DNA from: VXRN01 sp963664365
GTDB lineage: Bacteria > Chloroflexota > Dehalococcoidia > Lucifugimonadales > UBA1123
Assembly (NCBI GenBank): GCA_963664365.1
Contig: OY761144.1
Location: 3,162,001 to 3,226,000, forward strand
DNA: 64,000 nucleotides
Direction of reading: 5' to 3'
The notes beneath the pieces are model-generated. The model did no database searches and was not told the DNA's origin. It was given only the letters and a program-made list of their open reading frames with translations. Both the position numbers and the translations under genes were made by a program. Below are positions 34,497 to 42,358 of this stretch, piece by piece; within the stretch, counting starts at the first letter, position 1; every line of letters starts with the position of its first letter.

Positions 34497-36231
34497 GAGG
34501 CTGTCTCATAGTTTCACGAGGTGTGCAGAGATTGAAGGCAGGGTGGGGCATGTGATGTGTGCTGACTGGTAAACTGGATGGAGTCGGCGAGTAGCGTGGC
34601 GTGGGCGGGCCGTCAGCCGCAGTATCATGTGGCTGCATGTGGCTTTGATGGCGCCTTCAGACAGCGTGGATGTAGCCGTGGCGGGCCGATTTGAGGCTAA
34701 TTCGGCAGCGTGGCAGCGCTCCACACCTTGTGGAGACTCTTGAGGTTGAACGCCGCGGCCAGCAGACGCCACTCGGCAAGGACGTTCTCGCGACCTCGCA
34801 GCAGGAAGCGCCTGGCGCCGTGGTACTCCTTGAGGAGGCCGAACACGGGCTCGACCAGACCCTGACGCCGCTTGTAGACCGACTTGGCAGACTCCGTAGA
34901 CATCAACTCTCTGTGTCGTCTCAACTCCGGTTCATATTCGCTGATTCTTATGGAACGACCGTTAGTGGAGGTGGTGCATTCTCCAAAGGCAGGACAGGCG
35001 CGGCAGAGCGCACCTTCGGCCCTATAGCGCCTGACCCTGTAGCCGTTGCTGTGAGTGAAACTGTCCTTGTAGGTGAGCGCCTTCTGGTGAGGACACAGGT
35101 AGGTGTCGCTCTCCGAACGGTAGGTGAAGTGGTCCTTATGATACGGGTTGCGACGTCTGCGATCGTGTGTCTCGGGCATCATCACCTTGTGGCCGCCAGC
35201 GTCGCACTCGGCGAGGTTGAGTCCCGAATGGTATCCGGCGTCCGCAACGGTCACTACGTCCTGCTCGGCTCCGATGTTCTCAGCCGCCGCTTCGATCATC
35301 GGTACCAGTTGGGGATGGTCGTCGGAGTTGGAGGTCACGTCCACCGCAGTGATCAACATGCCGCCCGCGCCCTCATCCTCGGACCAAAGAGGGGAGACGA
35401 CCGACTGGGCGTTGTAGCCGGTGATGAAGTTGCCTTTACGTGTGTTGAGCAAGGCCGCGTCATCGTCGGTCAGGTTCGCGTAGTTCGGCCCCTCATCATC
35501 CTCTACGCGGGCCAGCGCATCCTCCACCCGCTGGCGCAGAGCCTCGGCGTTGGCAAGCTCCTGCGGCAAGCTCGCGGACGGAGGGTCGCCACCAGTGGCG
35601 TTCTGGGACTCCAGGTCCGAGATAGCCTGCTCGGTACGGGCCAACAGCCGCCTCAGCCCCTTGGCGTCGTGGGTGTGCCTCGTAGAGGCGTTGGCCGTGA
35701 TTCGGGTACCGTCCACGGCTTGGATGGCCAACTCCACAAGTCCCGCACTCACAGCGGTGCGAACCGTGCGGCGCAGAAGCGTCCGCATCCGGTCTCGGTG
35801 CGCCTTGTAGAAGCGCCACAGGGTGTTGTGGTCGGGCTTCTGCATCCCGACAAGCCACATGTAGGGAACCTGATCTTTGCATGCCGCCTCCAGCTTGCGA
35901 GAGGAGCGCACACCGGTCATGAAGCCGTATATCCATACGCCCAGCAGGGCGCGGGGATGGTAGGCGCTCGCTCCACGCGGGTCGCCCTGAAGGTCAATCT
36001 CCAACTCCTCCCAGGCCTCGGCGTCAAGCCCGTCCACGAACGCCGCGGCGAATCTGACAGGGTGGTCTTCGGGCACCAGATCGTCCAAAGACGGCGGCAT
36101 AAGCCAGGTCTGTTCACGACTGAAGGGTCTCAAAGGCATCGGCGCTACCTCACTACAAGCTGTCCTAACACGTCACCTCGCTCCTCCACACGGGCAGTAT
36201 ACATCGGTGAGAGATATTTTGAGACAGCCTC
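34497..36231 (-). mobile_element. IS1182-type insertion sequence, complete, in a palindromic repeat
   Basis: A 1735-bp element bounded by 12-bp perfect inverted repeats GAGGCTGTCTCA (34497-34508) and TGAGACAGCCTC (36220-36231). It is flanked by the direct repeat CTCA (34493-34496 and 36232-36235). Removing the element and one CTCA restores an exact module A palindrome (CCCTCTCCCT-CA-AGGGAGAGGG). It carries one transposase gene on the minus strand. Confidence 0.88.
34697..36139 (-). CDS. IS1182 family DDE transposase
   Basis: A 480-residue transposase. The N-terminal domain (FSREQTWLMPPSLDDLVPEDHPVRF ... GVWIYGFMTGVRSSRKLEAAC) is the DUF772 region of IS1182/IS5-group enzymes. The catalytic triad appears complete: Asp in IQAVDGTRITAN, Asp in VTVADAGYHS and Glu in GLVEPVFGLLKEYHGARRF. 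A cysteine cluster (CPHQK, CRACPAFGECTT) follows the second Asp. The length is full, the frame is intact and both element ends are present, so the element may be active. Confidence 0.93.
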   Translation of the reverse strand: MPLRPFSREQTWLMPPSLDDLVPEDHPVRFAAAFVDGLDAEAWEELEIDLQGDPRGASAYHPRALLGVWIYGFMTGVRSSRKLEAACKDQVPYMWLVGMQKPDHNTLWRFYKAHRDRMRTLLRRTVRTAVSAGLVELAIQAVDGTRITANASTRHTHDAKGLRRLLARTEQAISDLESQNATGGDPPSASLPQELANAEALRQRVEDALARVEDDEGPNYANLTDDDAALLNTRKGNFITGYNAQSVVSPLWSEDEGAGGMLITAVDVTSNSDDHPQLVPMIEAAAENIGAEQDVVTVADAGYHSGLNLAECDAGGHKVMMPETHDRRRRNPYHKDHFTYRSESDTYLCPHQKALTYKDSFTHSNGYRVRRYRAEGALCRACPAFGECTTSTNGRSIRISEYEPELRRHRELMSTESAKSVYKRRQGLVEPVFGLLKEYHGARRFLLRGRENVLAEWRLLAAAFNLKSLHKVWSAATLPN

Positions 36232-36272
36232 CTCAAGGGAGAGGGTGAGGGTGACACGCCCGCCTACCAACT
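36232..36272 (+). repeat. Right half of the module A repeat split by the IS, with tail C
   Basis: CTCAAGGGAGAGGGTGAGGG continues as TGACACGCCCGCCTACCAACT. The left half is 34481-34496 (AATCCCCTCTCCCTCA). The two halves join exactly when the IS and one CTCA are removed. Confidence 0.85.
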
Positions 36273-36318
36273 TGGGACAGATTCTAGCCCCAAGAGGGCA
36301 TCGGACGCAGGCTCACGG

Positions 36319-37149
36319 CTACGGCTTATAGGCCAGGCACTCCCCGTATGCGATGCCGCTGAAGGCCGCCGGATGGTCGTGCCAGTCGCTGAAAGCGCGG
36401 CGAAAGTCGTCGAACTGCCTTCGGGTCGCCACCCCGTAAGTCGCCGCCGCTTCCATTACCTCCGGCGATAAGAACCAACCCTCGATGACGCCGTAGAGGA
36501 AAGCCACCTCTTCGGGTGTGCTGTACAAGTCGAAAGACGCGCTCGGCTGAACGTCCGTGAACCCGGCCGAGAGAAGATGCAGTTTCAGGTCTTTCCCCAA
36601 GTTCGGATGGCCGTCGTCCGCTGCGACAAGCTGTGAGAACGTTCCCCATCCGCCGCTGCCGAGAGTCTCGAAGCTGGGCGCCGTGAAAGACGACTCGAAG
36701 ATCGCTTCACGGCACGAGATGATGCCGCCGGGTTTCAAGACCCGCTTCACCTCGGCCAGCGCCCCATGCGTATCCGGCACGTACGTAAGAACGGCATGAC
36801 CGTGTACCACGTCGAAATAATCGTCCTCGAAAGGCAAATCGATAACGTCCGCGACGTGAAATATCGCGTTGTCCTGGCCGCCCGCCTCCGCCACAGACCT
36901 CGCCATCGCTATCTGAGACTCCTCCATGTCTATCCCATGCAACTCACCCGGCTCTATCGCCTTCGCCAGCCCGACCGATATGGTCCCCGGTCCGCAGCCG
37001 AAGTCCAGAACCCGAAGACCGGGCTTCAGATGTGGGAGCAGATGCGATGCGTGCGTTTCAGCCGTATATCGCTGGAGAAACTGAAGAATAACTTCACTAA
37101 AGCCCATCGTATAGTTGGGTGTCCCCGGTACCTCGTCAGACACTGTCAC
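36319..37149 (-). CDS. Class I SAM-dependent methyltransferase
   Basis: A 276-residue UbiE/COQ5-like methyltransferase. Motif I is VLDFGCGPGTIS (about 51-62), followed by the acidic residue of beta-2 (HGIDME), HVADVIDLPF and YFDVVHGHAVLTYVPD as motifs II-III, and LKPGGIISCRE. The C-terminal part (residues 180-276) is more variable and probably binds the substrate. The GTG start has AAAGGGGG upstream. The substrate is not deducible; the flanking repeats give no operon context. Confidence 0.9.
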   Translation of the reverse strand: MTVSDEVPGTPNYTMGFSEVILQFLQRYTAETHASHLLPHLKPGLRVLDFGCGPGTISVGLAKAIEPGELHGIDMEESQIAMARSVAEAGGQDNAIFHVADVIDLPFEDDYFDVVHGHAVLTYVPDTHGALAEVKRVLKPGGIISCREAIFESSFTAPSFETLGSGGWGTFSQLVAADDGHPNLGKDLKLHLLSAGFTDVQPSASFDLYSTPEEVAFLYGVIEGWFLSPEVMEAAATYGVATRRQFDDFRRAFSDWHDHPAAFSGIAYGECLAYKP

Positions 37150-37230
37150 GCCCCCTTTCCCTGTTGCTCCCGATTGTAGGTATGTTGTATCAACTCGTCA
37201 AGACTGCCCACGCCGCCGGCAGTTGCAAAA

Positions 37231-37341
37231 GCCCCCTCTCCCTTGAGGGCTGACAAGGGTAGGTAAATGCAAAAACAACCACGAATATCAATCAACAGGC
37301 CCCCTCTCCCTTGAGGGAGAGGGTTGGGGTGAGGGTGATTC
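37231..37341 (+). repeat. Paired module A repeats
   Basis: A half copy (GCCCCCTCTCCCTTGAGGGC then TGACAAGGGTAGGTAAATGC) is followed after ~30 bases by a perfect copy (CCCTCTCCCTTGAGGGAGAGGG plus TTGGGGTGAGGGTG) ending near 37341. The region 37150-37393 contains no gene. Confidence 0.8.
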
Positions 37342-37393
37342 AACCGTGCCATGTCCAACAATCGAAAGACCCTGCCCGGGGAAGACTCCGGAG

Positions 37394-37422
37394 TTGACTA
37401 TTTCGCCCGTTGTGCAATAATT
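37394..37422 (+). promoter_or_regulatory. Promoter of the DUF1800 gene
   Basis: TTGACT (37394-37399), 17-base spacer, AATAAT (37417-37422). The predicted leader is about 30 bases and contains GAGGTGA before the ATG at 37459. Confidence 0.6.
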
Positions 37423-37458
37423 CTGACAGCTAGGAAAATCTCCTGACGAGGTGACACC

Positions 37459-38871
37459 ATGGTAACAGTTACAAAGACAGACCTTGACCTCATCGCCCAC
37501 CTGCTGCGACGCGCCGGATTCGGCGCGTCCCGTGAAGAAATCGAGGCGTGCGCCGAACGCGGCTACGACGCCACCGTCAACGACCTCATCGAACCGCCCG
37601 ACACAAGCTGGGCCGGAGCCTTCCTCGCCCGGCGGTTCTACCGCGAGCAGTCCGGGATGCTGACCCCAAGAGGCGGCCCTTCCCAGTGGCTCTACCGGAT
37701 GATCACCACCAAAGCCCCTCTCCGGGAAAAGGTCGCCCTCTTCTGGCACGGCATCTTCGCCACCGGATACCCGAAGGTCATTCACGGCAAGGCCCTATCG
37801 GACCAGATCAGGATGTTCAGGCATCACGGCATGGGCAGGCTCGATACCCTGCTGCTGGAGCTTGCCAAAGACCCCGCCATGATCGTTTGGCTCGACAACC
37901 AGGACAACCACCACGACGCCATCAACGAGAACTGGGGCCGCGAACTCCTCGAGCTCTTCTCCATGGGCGTCGGCAACTACTCCGAAGACGACATCAAAGA
38001 GTGCGCCCGCGCATTCACCGGCTGGACTCTCGGCAACACCGAGTACATGGTGCTGCGCTCGATGCGAGACTCCGATTGGCCCTATGGCCGCATCTCATGG
38101 CACTTCGAGTACAACCCCGAAGACCACGACGACGGCGAGAAGACCTTCCTGGGCCACACCGGAAACTTCAACGGCGAGGACATCATAGAGATCATCTGCC
38201 GCCAGGAAGCGACCGCGCGATTCATCGCCAGGCACATGTACCACTTCTTCGTCGCCGACGAGCCGCCCGTGCCGTCCTGGCCATACACGCCGCCGCGAGA
38301 CCCCGAAGCCATCGACACCCTCGCGCAAGCCTACTTCGACGGCGACCACGACATAAAGTCGATGCTCCAAGTCCTGTTCGACTCCGACTTCTTCAAGGCC
38401 GAGGACATCCGATACGAGAAGGTCAAGGGTCCGGCCGAGTTCGTGACCGGCGTCCTCCGGCTGACCGGCGAGTTCGACCGGCCCCACAAAGAGATCAACG
38501 AGAGATACGCCCAGACCAACTTCATGGGGCAGATGCTCACCAACCCGCCAAGCGTGGAAGGCTGGCGGCAGGGTGTCGACTGGATCGAGACCGGCACCCT
38601 CATCGAGCGGGTCAACTTCGTCTCAGAGCAGTTCGGAGACCGGACCAAGCCCGGCGTCGGCGCGATGATAGACGGCATAATGGCCGAGTCCGCCGACCCG
38701 ACGCCGAACCAGCTAATCGACCTCTGCATCCAGCGGCTCGGCTTCATCTCCATCTCAGACGAAACGCGAGAAGTCCTGCTAAACGTCGCCCAACAGGGCG
38801 ACCACTCCCGCGACAAAGTCGCCCAAGTCCTCAGACTAGCCGCCACAACCCACGAGTTCCAACGCGCGTAG
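37459..38871 (+). CDS. DUF1800 family protein
   Basis: A 470-residue protein with the DUF1800 layout: LIAHLLRRAGFGASREEIE at the start, LREKVALFWHGIFATG, NENWGRELLELFSMGVGNYSEDDIKECARAFTGWTL and a PPSVEGWRQGVDWI segment near the end. No signal peptide is visible, although many relatives are exported. DUF1800 genes are usually followed by a DUF1501 partner; none is present here, only repeats. The function is unknown. The Shine-Dalgarno GAGGTGA and the nearby promoter support the start. Confidence 0.9.
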   Translation: MVTVTKTDLDLIAHLLRRAGFGASREEIEACAERGYDATVNDLIEPPDTSWAGAFLARRFYREQSGMLTPRGGPSQWLYRMITTKAPLREKVALFWHGIFATGYPKVIHGKALSDQIRMFRHHGMGRLDTLLLELAKDPAMIVWLDNQDNHHDAINENWGRELLELFSMGVGNYSEDDIKECARAFTGWTLGNTEYMVLRSMRDSDWPYGRISWHFEYNPEDHDDGEKTFLGHTGNFNGEDIIEIICRQEATARFIARHMYHFFVADEPPVPSWPYTPPRDPEAIDTLAQAYFDGDHDIKSMLQVLFDSDFFKAEDIRYEKVKGPAEFVTGVLRLTGEFDRPHKEINERYAQTNFMGQMLTNPPSVEGWRQGVDWIETGTLIERVNFVSEQFGDRTKPGVGAMIDGIMAESADPTPNQLIDLCIQRLGFISISDETREVLLNVAQQGDHSRDKVAQVLRLAATTHEFQRA

Positions 38872-38943
38872 GCTTGACGCGCTTGAAAGAGTGACACCCT
38901 GAAATGGTTCGGTATCCCATACACGCGCGGCTGTTCACACCGT

Positions 38944-39012
38944 CATTCCGGCGAAGGCCGGAATCCAGAAGTGGGGAGAGTAGCATCCCGCCTACCAAAC
39001 TGACACAGGCTC
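38944..39012 (+). repeat. Module E palindrome with tail C
   Basis: ATTCCGGCGAAGGCCGGAAT, then CCAGAAGTGGGGAGAGTAGC, then CCGCCTACCAAACTGACACA and GGCTC. A second copy at 49786 has module B inserted in the palindrome. The surrounding 38872-39122 has no gene. Confidence 0.8.
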
Positions 39013-39122
39013 AAATGGTTCAAACCACAGTGCCGCTGCACTGCGCTGTGCTATACTTGATTCACACGCGAAACTCCTCCTGATACACCAAAGAGGCAAA
39101 TCCTAGTAGAAGGAGCAAACCG

Positions 39123-39410
39123 ATGTACTTCTACATTGCTGTCTGCGAGGAACCCATAACGGATGACATGTTCGAGAAGGCGAACCAACTGTGTTCTAAA
39201 GAAGCCTACCGTCTAACGGACAATGCCCTGCTGTTGCAGTCGCACATAAGCGACCCTGGCGTCTTCGTCCCTGCCTTTCGCCTTGATGACAGTTTCGGGG
39301 ACGACAGCAACATAGGTGTGGTTCTAAAGCTGAACGGCTCATACATGGGATACCACCACTCCAAATTGTGGGACTGGTTGGACGCGATCAAAGAGGCCGC
39401 CGTTGGCTGA
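39123..39410 (+). CDS. Hypothetical protein, 95 residues
   Basis: A small soluble protein, MYFYIAVCEEPITDDMFEKANQ..., with mixed alpha/beta character, no signal peptide and no known motif I recognise. The ATG has AAGGAG nine bases upstream. Its A/T content is higher than that of the neighbouring chromosome, which suggests an acquired gene. It is flanked by repeat modules on both sides and has no operon partner. Confidence 0.7.
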   Translation: MYFYIAVCEEPITDDMFEKANQLCSKEAYRLTDNALLLQSHISDPGVFVPAFRLDDSFGDDSNIGVVLKLNGSYMGYHHSKLWDWLDAIKEAAVG

Positions 39411-39454
39411 ACAATATCCTGAAGACGGTTCGCCTCGTGCAGGACGTTACCATC

Positions 39455-39479
39455 TGCCCCGTACTCGATACGAGGGGCA
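39455..39479 (+). repeat. Module B variant palindrome
   Basis: TGCCCCGTACTCGATACGAG then GGGCA: a module B core standing alone with a perfect TGCCCC/GGGGCA outer stem. It lies in the leader region between the 95-residue protein and the duplicated-module protein. Confidence 0.65.
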
Positions 39480-39577
39480 AACCCCCGTGGTTGCCCATCC
39501 CACTTACCCACCAAACCCCATCCTCCAACCAACCCACCCTGAATATCCCCCAATCCTGAAAATCCTGATTCTGACCC

Positions 39578-39606
39578 TTGACACCAGCCCAAAGACCATG
39601 TATTCT
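39578..39606 (+). promoter_or_regulatory. Promoter of the duplicated-module gene
   Basis: TTGACA (39578-39583), 17-base spacer, TATTCT (39601-39606). The short leader carries CTATCCACCATCCACTAACC before the ATG at 39653; there is no clear Shine-Dalgarno. Confidence 0.65.
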
Positions 39607-39652
39607 AAACAGAACTGTCGTACACCCACTATCCACCATCCACTAACCACTA

Positions 39653-40585
39653 ATGACTACTTCAACCCAACAGACACCATCGAACCCCGCCCTCGACTTC
39701 GCCGACGCCATCCTCGAGGACACCAACTACGGTCTCGAACTCATCGAGATCCTACACGACATCGCCCAAGGCAACGACCAGAACGCCACCACCAACGACC
39801 GCATCGCCGCCGCCACCATCCTGGCCGACAGAGGCTTCGGCAAAGCCCCCAAGCAACTCGACCCCAACCCGGCCCCAACCCCCAAATCCGACGCCAACGA
39901 CGCCAACGACGTAGGGGCGATTCGCGAATCGCCCTCGGTGCCCGCCGCCAACCCCCGCCCCGTAACCCAAATCAAAGACACCCTGGACCAGGCCCTAGGC
40001 CCCGCCCCAACCACCGACTCACCACCAAAAACTAAAAACTCTCCACCATCCCCTATCCACTTCACCATCCAAACCCACATCCTCGAAATCACCAACAACG
40101 GACAGACCATCCGTGAGGCGCTCGAAGAAATCGCCCGCTCCGAAGACTACCCAAGAGTCACCCCATACCACCGCGTCAGGGCTGTCCGCATCCTGATCGA
40201 CCGCATTCTCGGAACCGGCCGCGCCCTCACCCGGCCCGAGCCCGCCGAAGAGAAACCCTACCGACGCCCCGTCAAATACCTCGACCCCGTGAAGCTGGCC
40301 GCGGCCCGCGCCGAGGTCCAACGCATGAAGGACGAGGGCGAACTGACCCCCGACCCAAACGCGCGCCCGATAGACTTATCCAAATACATGCCGCCCGAAG
40401 ACTACGTCATGCCTCCCGAGGTAGCGGCAGAGGAAGCCGCCTCGTTCTTGGCCGAGGTCAGGCTGAGGCTCGAACGTCAGAAGGCATGGCCCGAAATCGA
40501 AGAACGCCGCCGGCGGAAGCACAAGGAGACCTACCCGTCACACTCAGACGACCACGAAGATGACGACAAACCGCCGGACCCATGA
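39653..40585 (+). CDS. Protein of unknown function with two copies of an ILExTNxG module
   Basis: A 310-residue soluble protein. Residues 20-64 (ILEDTNYGLELIEILHDIAQ ... DRIAAATILADRGFGKA) and 143-189 (ILEITNNGQTIREALEEIAR ... HRVRAVRILIDRILGTG) are clearly related helical modules, a pattern like the helix-turn-helix of small phage-type DNA-binding proteins. The linker 65-140 is Pro/Asn-rich and contains a translated palindromic repeat (VGAIRESP). The end is very acidic and basic (RRRRKHKE, HEDDDK). It may be DNA-binding; this is inference. Its stop overlaps a short downstream frame (ATGA). Confidence 0.65.
   Translation: MTTSTQQTPSNPALDFADAILEDTNYGLELIEILHDIAQGNDQNATTNDRIAAATILADRGFGKAPKQLDPNPAPTPKSDANDANDVGAIRESPSVPAANPRPVTQIKDTLDQALGPAPTTDSPPKTKNSPPSPIHFTIQTHILEITNNGQTIREALEEIARSEDYPRVTPYHRVRAVRILIDRILGTGRALTRPEPAEEKPYRRPVKYLDPVKLAAARAEVQRMKDEGELTPDPNARPIDLSKYMPPEDYVMPPEVAAEEAASFLAEVRLRLERQKAWPEIEERRRRKHKETYPSHSDDHEDDDKPPDP
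39911..39935 (+). repeat. GTAGGGGCG-type palindrome read in frame inside a gene
   Basis: GTAG followed by the perfect 20-base palindrome GGGCGATTCGCGAATCGCCC (39915-39934). It lies in the linker of the duplicated-module protein and translates as VGAIRESP without breaking the frame. Confidence 0.8.
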
Positions 40586-40724
40586 CGAAACTAACCGCTG
40601 ACAAATTCCTATCTGAGATCATCGACGAGTTGAGCGCGCTTCCTCCCCCGACCGCGCCGACGCCCTAGTCCACGCCATTACCGAACTGATGATAGAACGA
40701 ATCCCAATCAAAATCTGGGTCTAA
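40582..40724 (+). pseudogene. Frameshifted short gene after the duplicated-module protein
   Basis: The ATG overlaps the upstream stop (ATGA). The first frame gives MTKLTADKFLSEIIDELSAL then PPP and a stop at 40666-40668. Adding one C in the CCCCC run at 40645-40649 restores a 47-residue protein that continues DRADALVHAITELMIERIPI to a TAA at 40722-40724. It is either a true frameshift or an assembly error in the C-run. The function is unknown. Confidence 0.5.
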
Positions 40725-40744
40725 CCCCCCATGGGAGCGCAAAA

Positions 40745-40811
40745 ATCCCCTCTCCCTTGAGGGAGAGGGCTAGAGCCTGCCCCGTACTACGATACGGGGG
40801 TGAGGGTGACA
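40745..40811 (+). repeat. Module A repeat interrupted by module B
   Basis: CCCCTCTCCCTTGAGGGAGA, GGGCTA, then module B (GAGCCTGCCCCGTACTACGA TACGG) and GGGTGAGGGTGACACGCCC. The insertion point of B is the same as in the copy at 33785. Confidence 0.85.
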
Positions 40812-40919
40812 CGCCCACACCCGCCAAAGCTGAATATCGAGAAATCCATTCCCCTTTGTGTCCTTGCGCCATTGCGTTAAATTCGACGCCCACTAACCCG
40901 GCACGCCACCCCGCCGAAA

Positions 40920-40941
40920 GGTGTAAGCTACTTGTTACACC
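40920..40941 (+). promoter_or_regulatory. Inverted repeat upstream of the potassium-channel gene
   Basis: GGTGTAA-N8-TTACACC, ending 19 bases before the ATG at 40961. It is a perfect 7-bp inverted repeat, which could be a repressor operator or a leader hairpin close to the GGAG Shine-Dalgarno. Confidence 0.55.
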
Positions 40942-40960
40942 AAAACACGGAGCTTGTCCG

Positions 40961-42331
40961 ATGACCAGAAACTTCCGCTTCTACATAATGGACGTCGAGG
41001 CGCGCGAGTCCATGCTCCTCCGCTTGGAGCGCCTGACCGAACTCCCACTGCTGCTGCTGTCATTCATCATGATTCCACTGCTGCTCGGCCCGATGCTCTG
41101 GGACCTGTCGCCGACCGAGGACCTCGTCTTCTCCACGCTCGACAAGTTCATCTGGGCCGTCTTCGCCATCGACCTGGCCGTCAAACTCGCCATCTCCACC
41201 GACAGGTTCCGCTTCGTCAAGAGGAACTGGCTGGAAGTGCTGGTCGTCGCGCTGCCCTTCATCCGACCCCTCAGGCTCGTGAGACTGTTCGCCTTCGGCA
41301 CCCGCGCGTTCGTACGCTCCCGGCGCCTCGTCAACGTGGACTTCCTCCTCGTGTACGCCATCGGCATGGTCATCATTGCCGCCACCATCGTTACCGCCGC
41401 GGAGGCAGGCCAAGACACCATCGAGTCGTTCCCCGACGCCCTGTGGTGGTCCATGGTGACCGTCACCACCGTCGGCTACGGTGACATGACCCCGGCCAGT
41501 CCCACGGGACGCGCGATCGCCATATTCCTGATGATCGGAGGCATCGGACTGTTCGGCGGCCTGACCGCGAACCTCGCGTCCGCCCTCATGAGGACCGAAG
41601 ACCGCGTGGAGGCGAACGTCGAACTGCTGCTGGCCGAGATGCGCGCCCTGCGCGGCCAGGTCGGCGGACTGGAGACCACCGCCGAACAGACAGCCCGGAG
41701 CATCCAATCGACGGCTGAGACGCAGGGGTTTTCATTGCTCGCCGCCGCTAATATAATTCGGGGGCGGCTTTCCGGCGCGGTCAGTTGGTTGAGGCCGCGC
41801 CAAACGCCGCAGGCAGAGGACGAATCGAAAGGAGAGGATATGCCCGACCCACAAACCTTCCGCCAAGCATGGGGGAAGTTCGCCACCGGCGTCTCAGTCG
41901 TCACCACCGTCGAACAGGACGGCAGCGTTCACGGCATGACCGCCAACGGCATCAACTCCGTCTCGCTCGACCCCCTTCTGGCGCTCGTGTGCGTGGGCCA
42001 CGCCGCGGCCTCGTATCCGCTGATCAAGCAGTCTAGGCGATTCGCCATCAACATACTGGGCGAAGACCAGCAGCCCGTCGCCGAATACTACGCGCGCCCG
42101 ACCGACGAGAAGACCGGAGACCTCGATGTATCGTTCACCCACACCCAGCGCGGCTCCGCGACGGTCGACGGAAGCCTCGCCCACATGGACTGCCGAGTCG
42201 TCACCGAGCACGAAGCCGGAGACCACACAATCTTCATCGGAGAGGTGGAGGAGATTGAGATAGGCGACGGCAAGCCCCTTCTCTACTACGAAGGCCGCTT
42301 CAGCAGCCTAGCCAACGGATCGCAGGAATAG
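40961..42331 (+). CDS. Voltage-gated-type K+ channel reading in frame into a flavin reductase
   Basis: The ATG at 40961 (GGAG nine bases upstream) opens a 456-residue frame. Residues 1-293 form a six-helix potassium channel: an arginine-bearing S4-like stretch (FIRPLRLVRLFAFGTRAF), a pore helix, the selectivity filter TVGYGD at ~170-175 and a last helix (IFLMIGGIGLFGGLTANLA). A coiled coil (~210-260) follows. Without a stop the frame then enters a complete flavin reductase domain (294-456). The junction contains a good promoter and Shine-Dalgarno, so this may be a real fusion, or two genes whose boundary lost its stop codon. Confidence 0.75.
   Translation: MTRNFRFYIMDVEARESMLLRLERLTELPLLLLSFIMIPLLLGPMLWDLSPTEDLVFSTLDKFIWAVFAIDLAVKLAISTDRFRFVKRNWLEVLVVALPFIRPLRLVRLFAFGTRAFVRSRRLVNVDFLLVYAIGMVIIAATIVTAAEAGQDTIESFPDALWWSMVTVTTVGYGDMTPASPTGRAIAIFLMIGGIGLFGGLTANLASALMRTEDRVEANVELLLAEMRALRGQVGGLETTAEQTARSIQSTAETQGFSLLAAANIIRGRLSGAVSWLRPRQTPQAEDESKGEDMPDPQTFRQAWGKFATGVSVVTTVEQDGSVHGMTANGINSVSLDPLLALVCVGHAAASYPLIKQSRRFAINILGEDQQPVAEYYARPTDEKTGDLDVSFTHTQRGSATVDGSLAHMDCRVVTEHEAGDHTIFIGEVEEIEIGDGKPLLYYEGRFSSLANGSQE
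41729..41757 (+). promoter_or_regulatory. Internal promoter before the flavin reductase domain
   Basis: TTTTCA (41729-41734), 17-base spacer, TATAAT (41752-41757), inside the end of the channel reading frame. It predicts an independent transcript starting near 41764, 76 bases before the internal ATG. Confidence 0.55.
41840..42331 (+). CDS. Flavin reductase domain protein (internal start)
   Basis: A 163-residue FMN-binding split-barrel protein of the flavin reductase (HpaC/RutF-like) family: FRQAWGKFATGVSVVTTVEQDG, GMTANGINSVSLDPLLALVCVG and RFAINILGEDQ. It would reduce free or bound flavin with NAD(P)H. The ATG has AAAGGAG five bases upstream and a -10/-35 pair before it, so it can be made alone. 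It lies in the same uninterrupted frame as the upstream channel. The SMP-30-like gene follows 27 bases downstream. Confidence 0.88.
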   Translation: MPDPQTFRQAWGKFATGVSVVTTVEQDGSVHGMTANGINSVSLDPLLALVCVGHAAASYPLIKQSRRFAINILGEDQQPVAEYYARPTDEKTGDLDVSFTHTQRGSATVDGSLAHMDCRVVTEHEAGDHTIFIGEVEEIEIGDGKPLLYYEGRFSSLANGSQE

Positions 42332-42358
42332 TTCGAATACCCAACCCTGGAGGAACCC

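Noticed and set aside
33785..40811. Possible CRISPR array because of many similar short palindromes
   Set aside because: The units are spaced irregularly by kilobases and genes, with no unique spacers of constant length and no cas genes.
40757..40960. Upstream extension of the potassium-channel frame
   Set aside because: The extra residues (RERARACPVLRYGGEGDTP) are translation of repeat modules A and B; the ATG at 40961 has its own Shine-Dalgarno.
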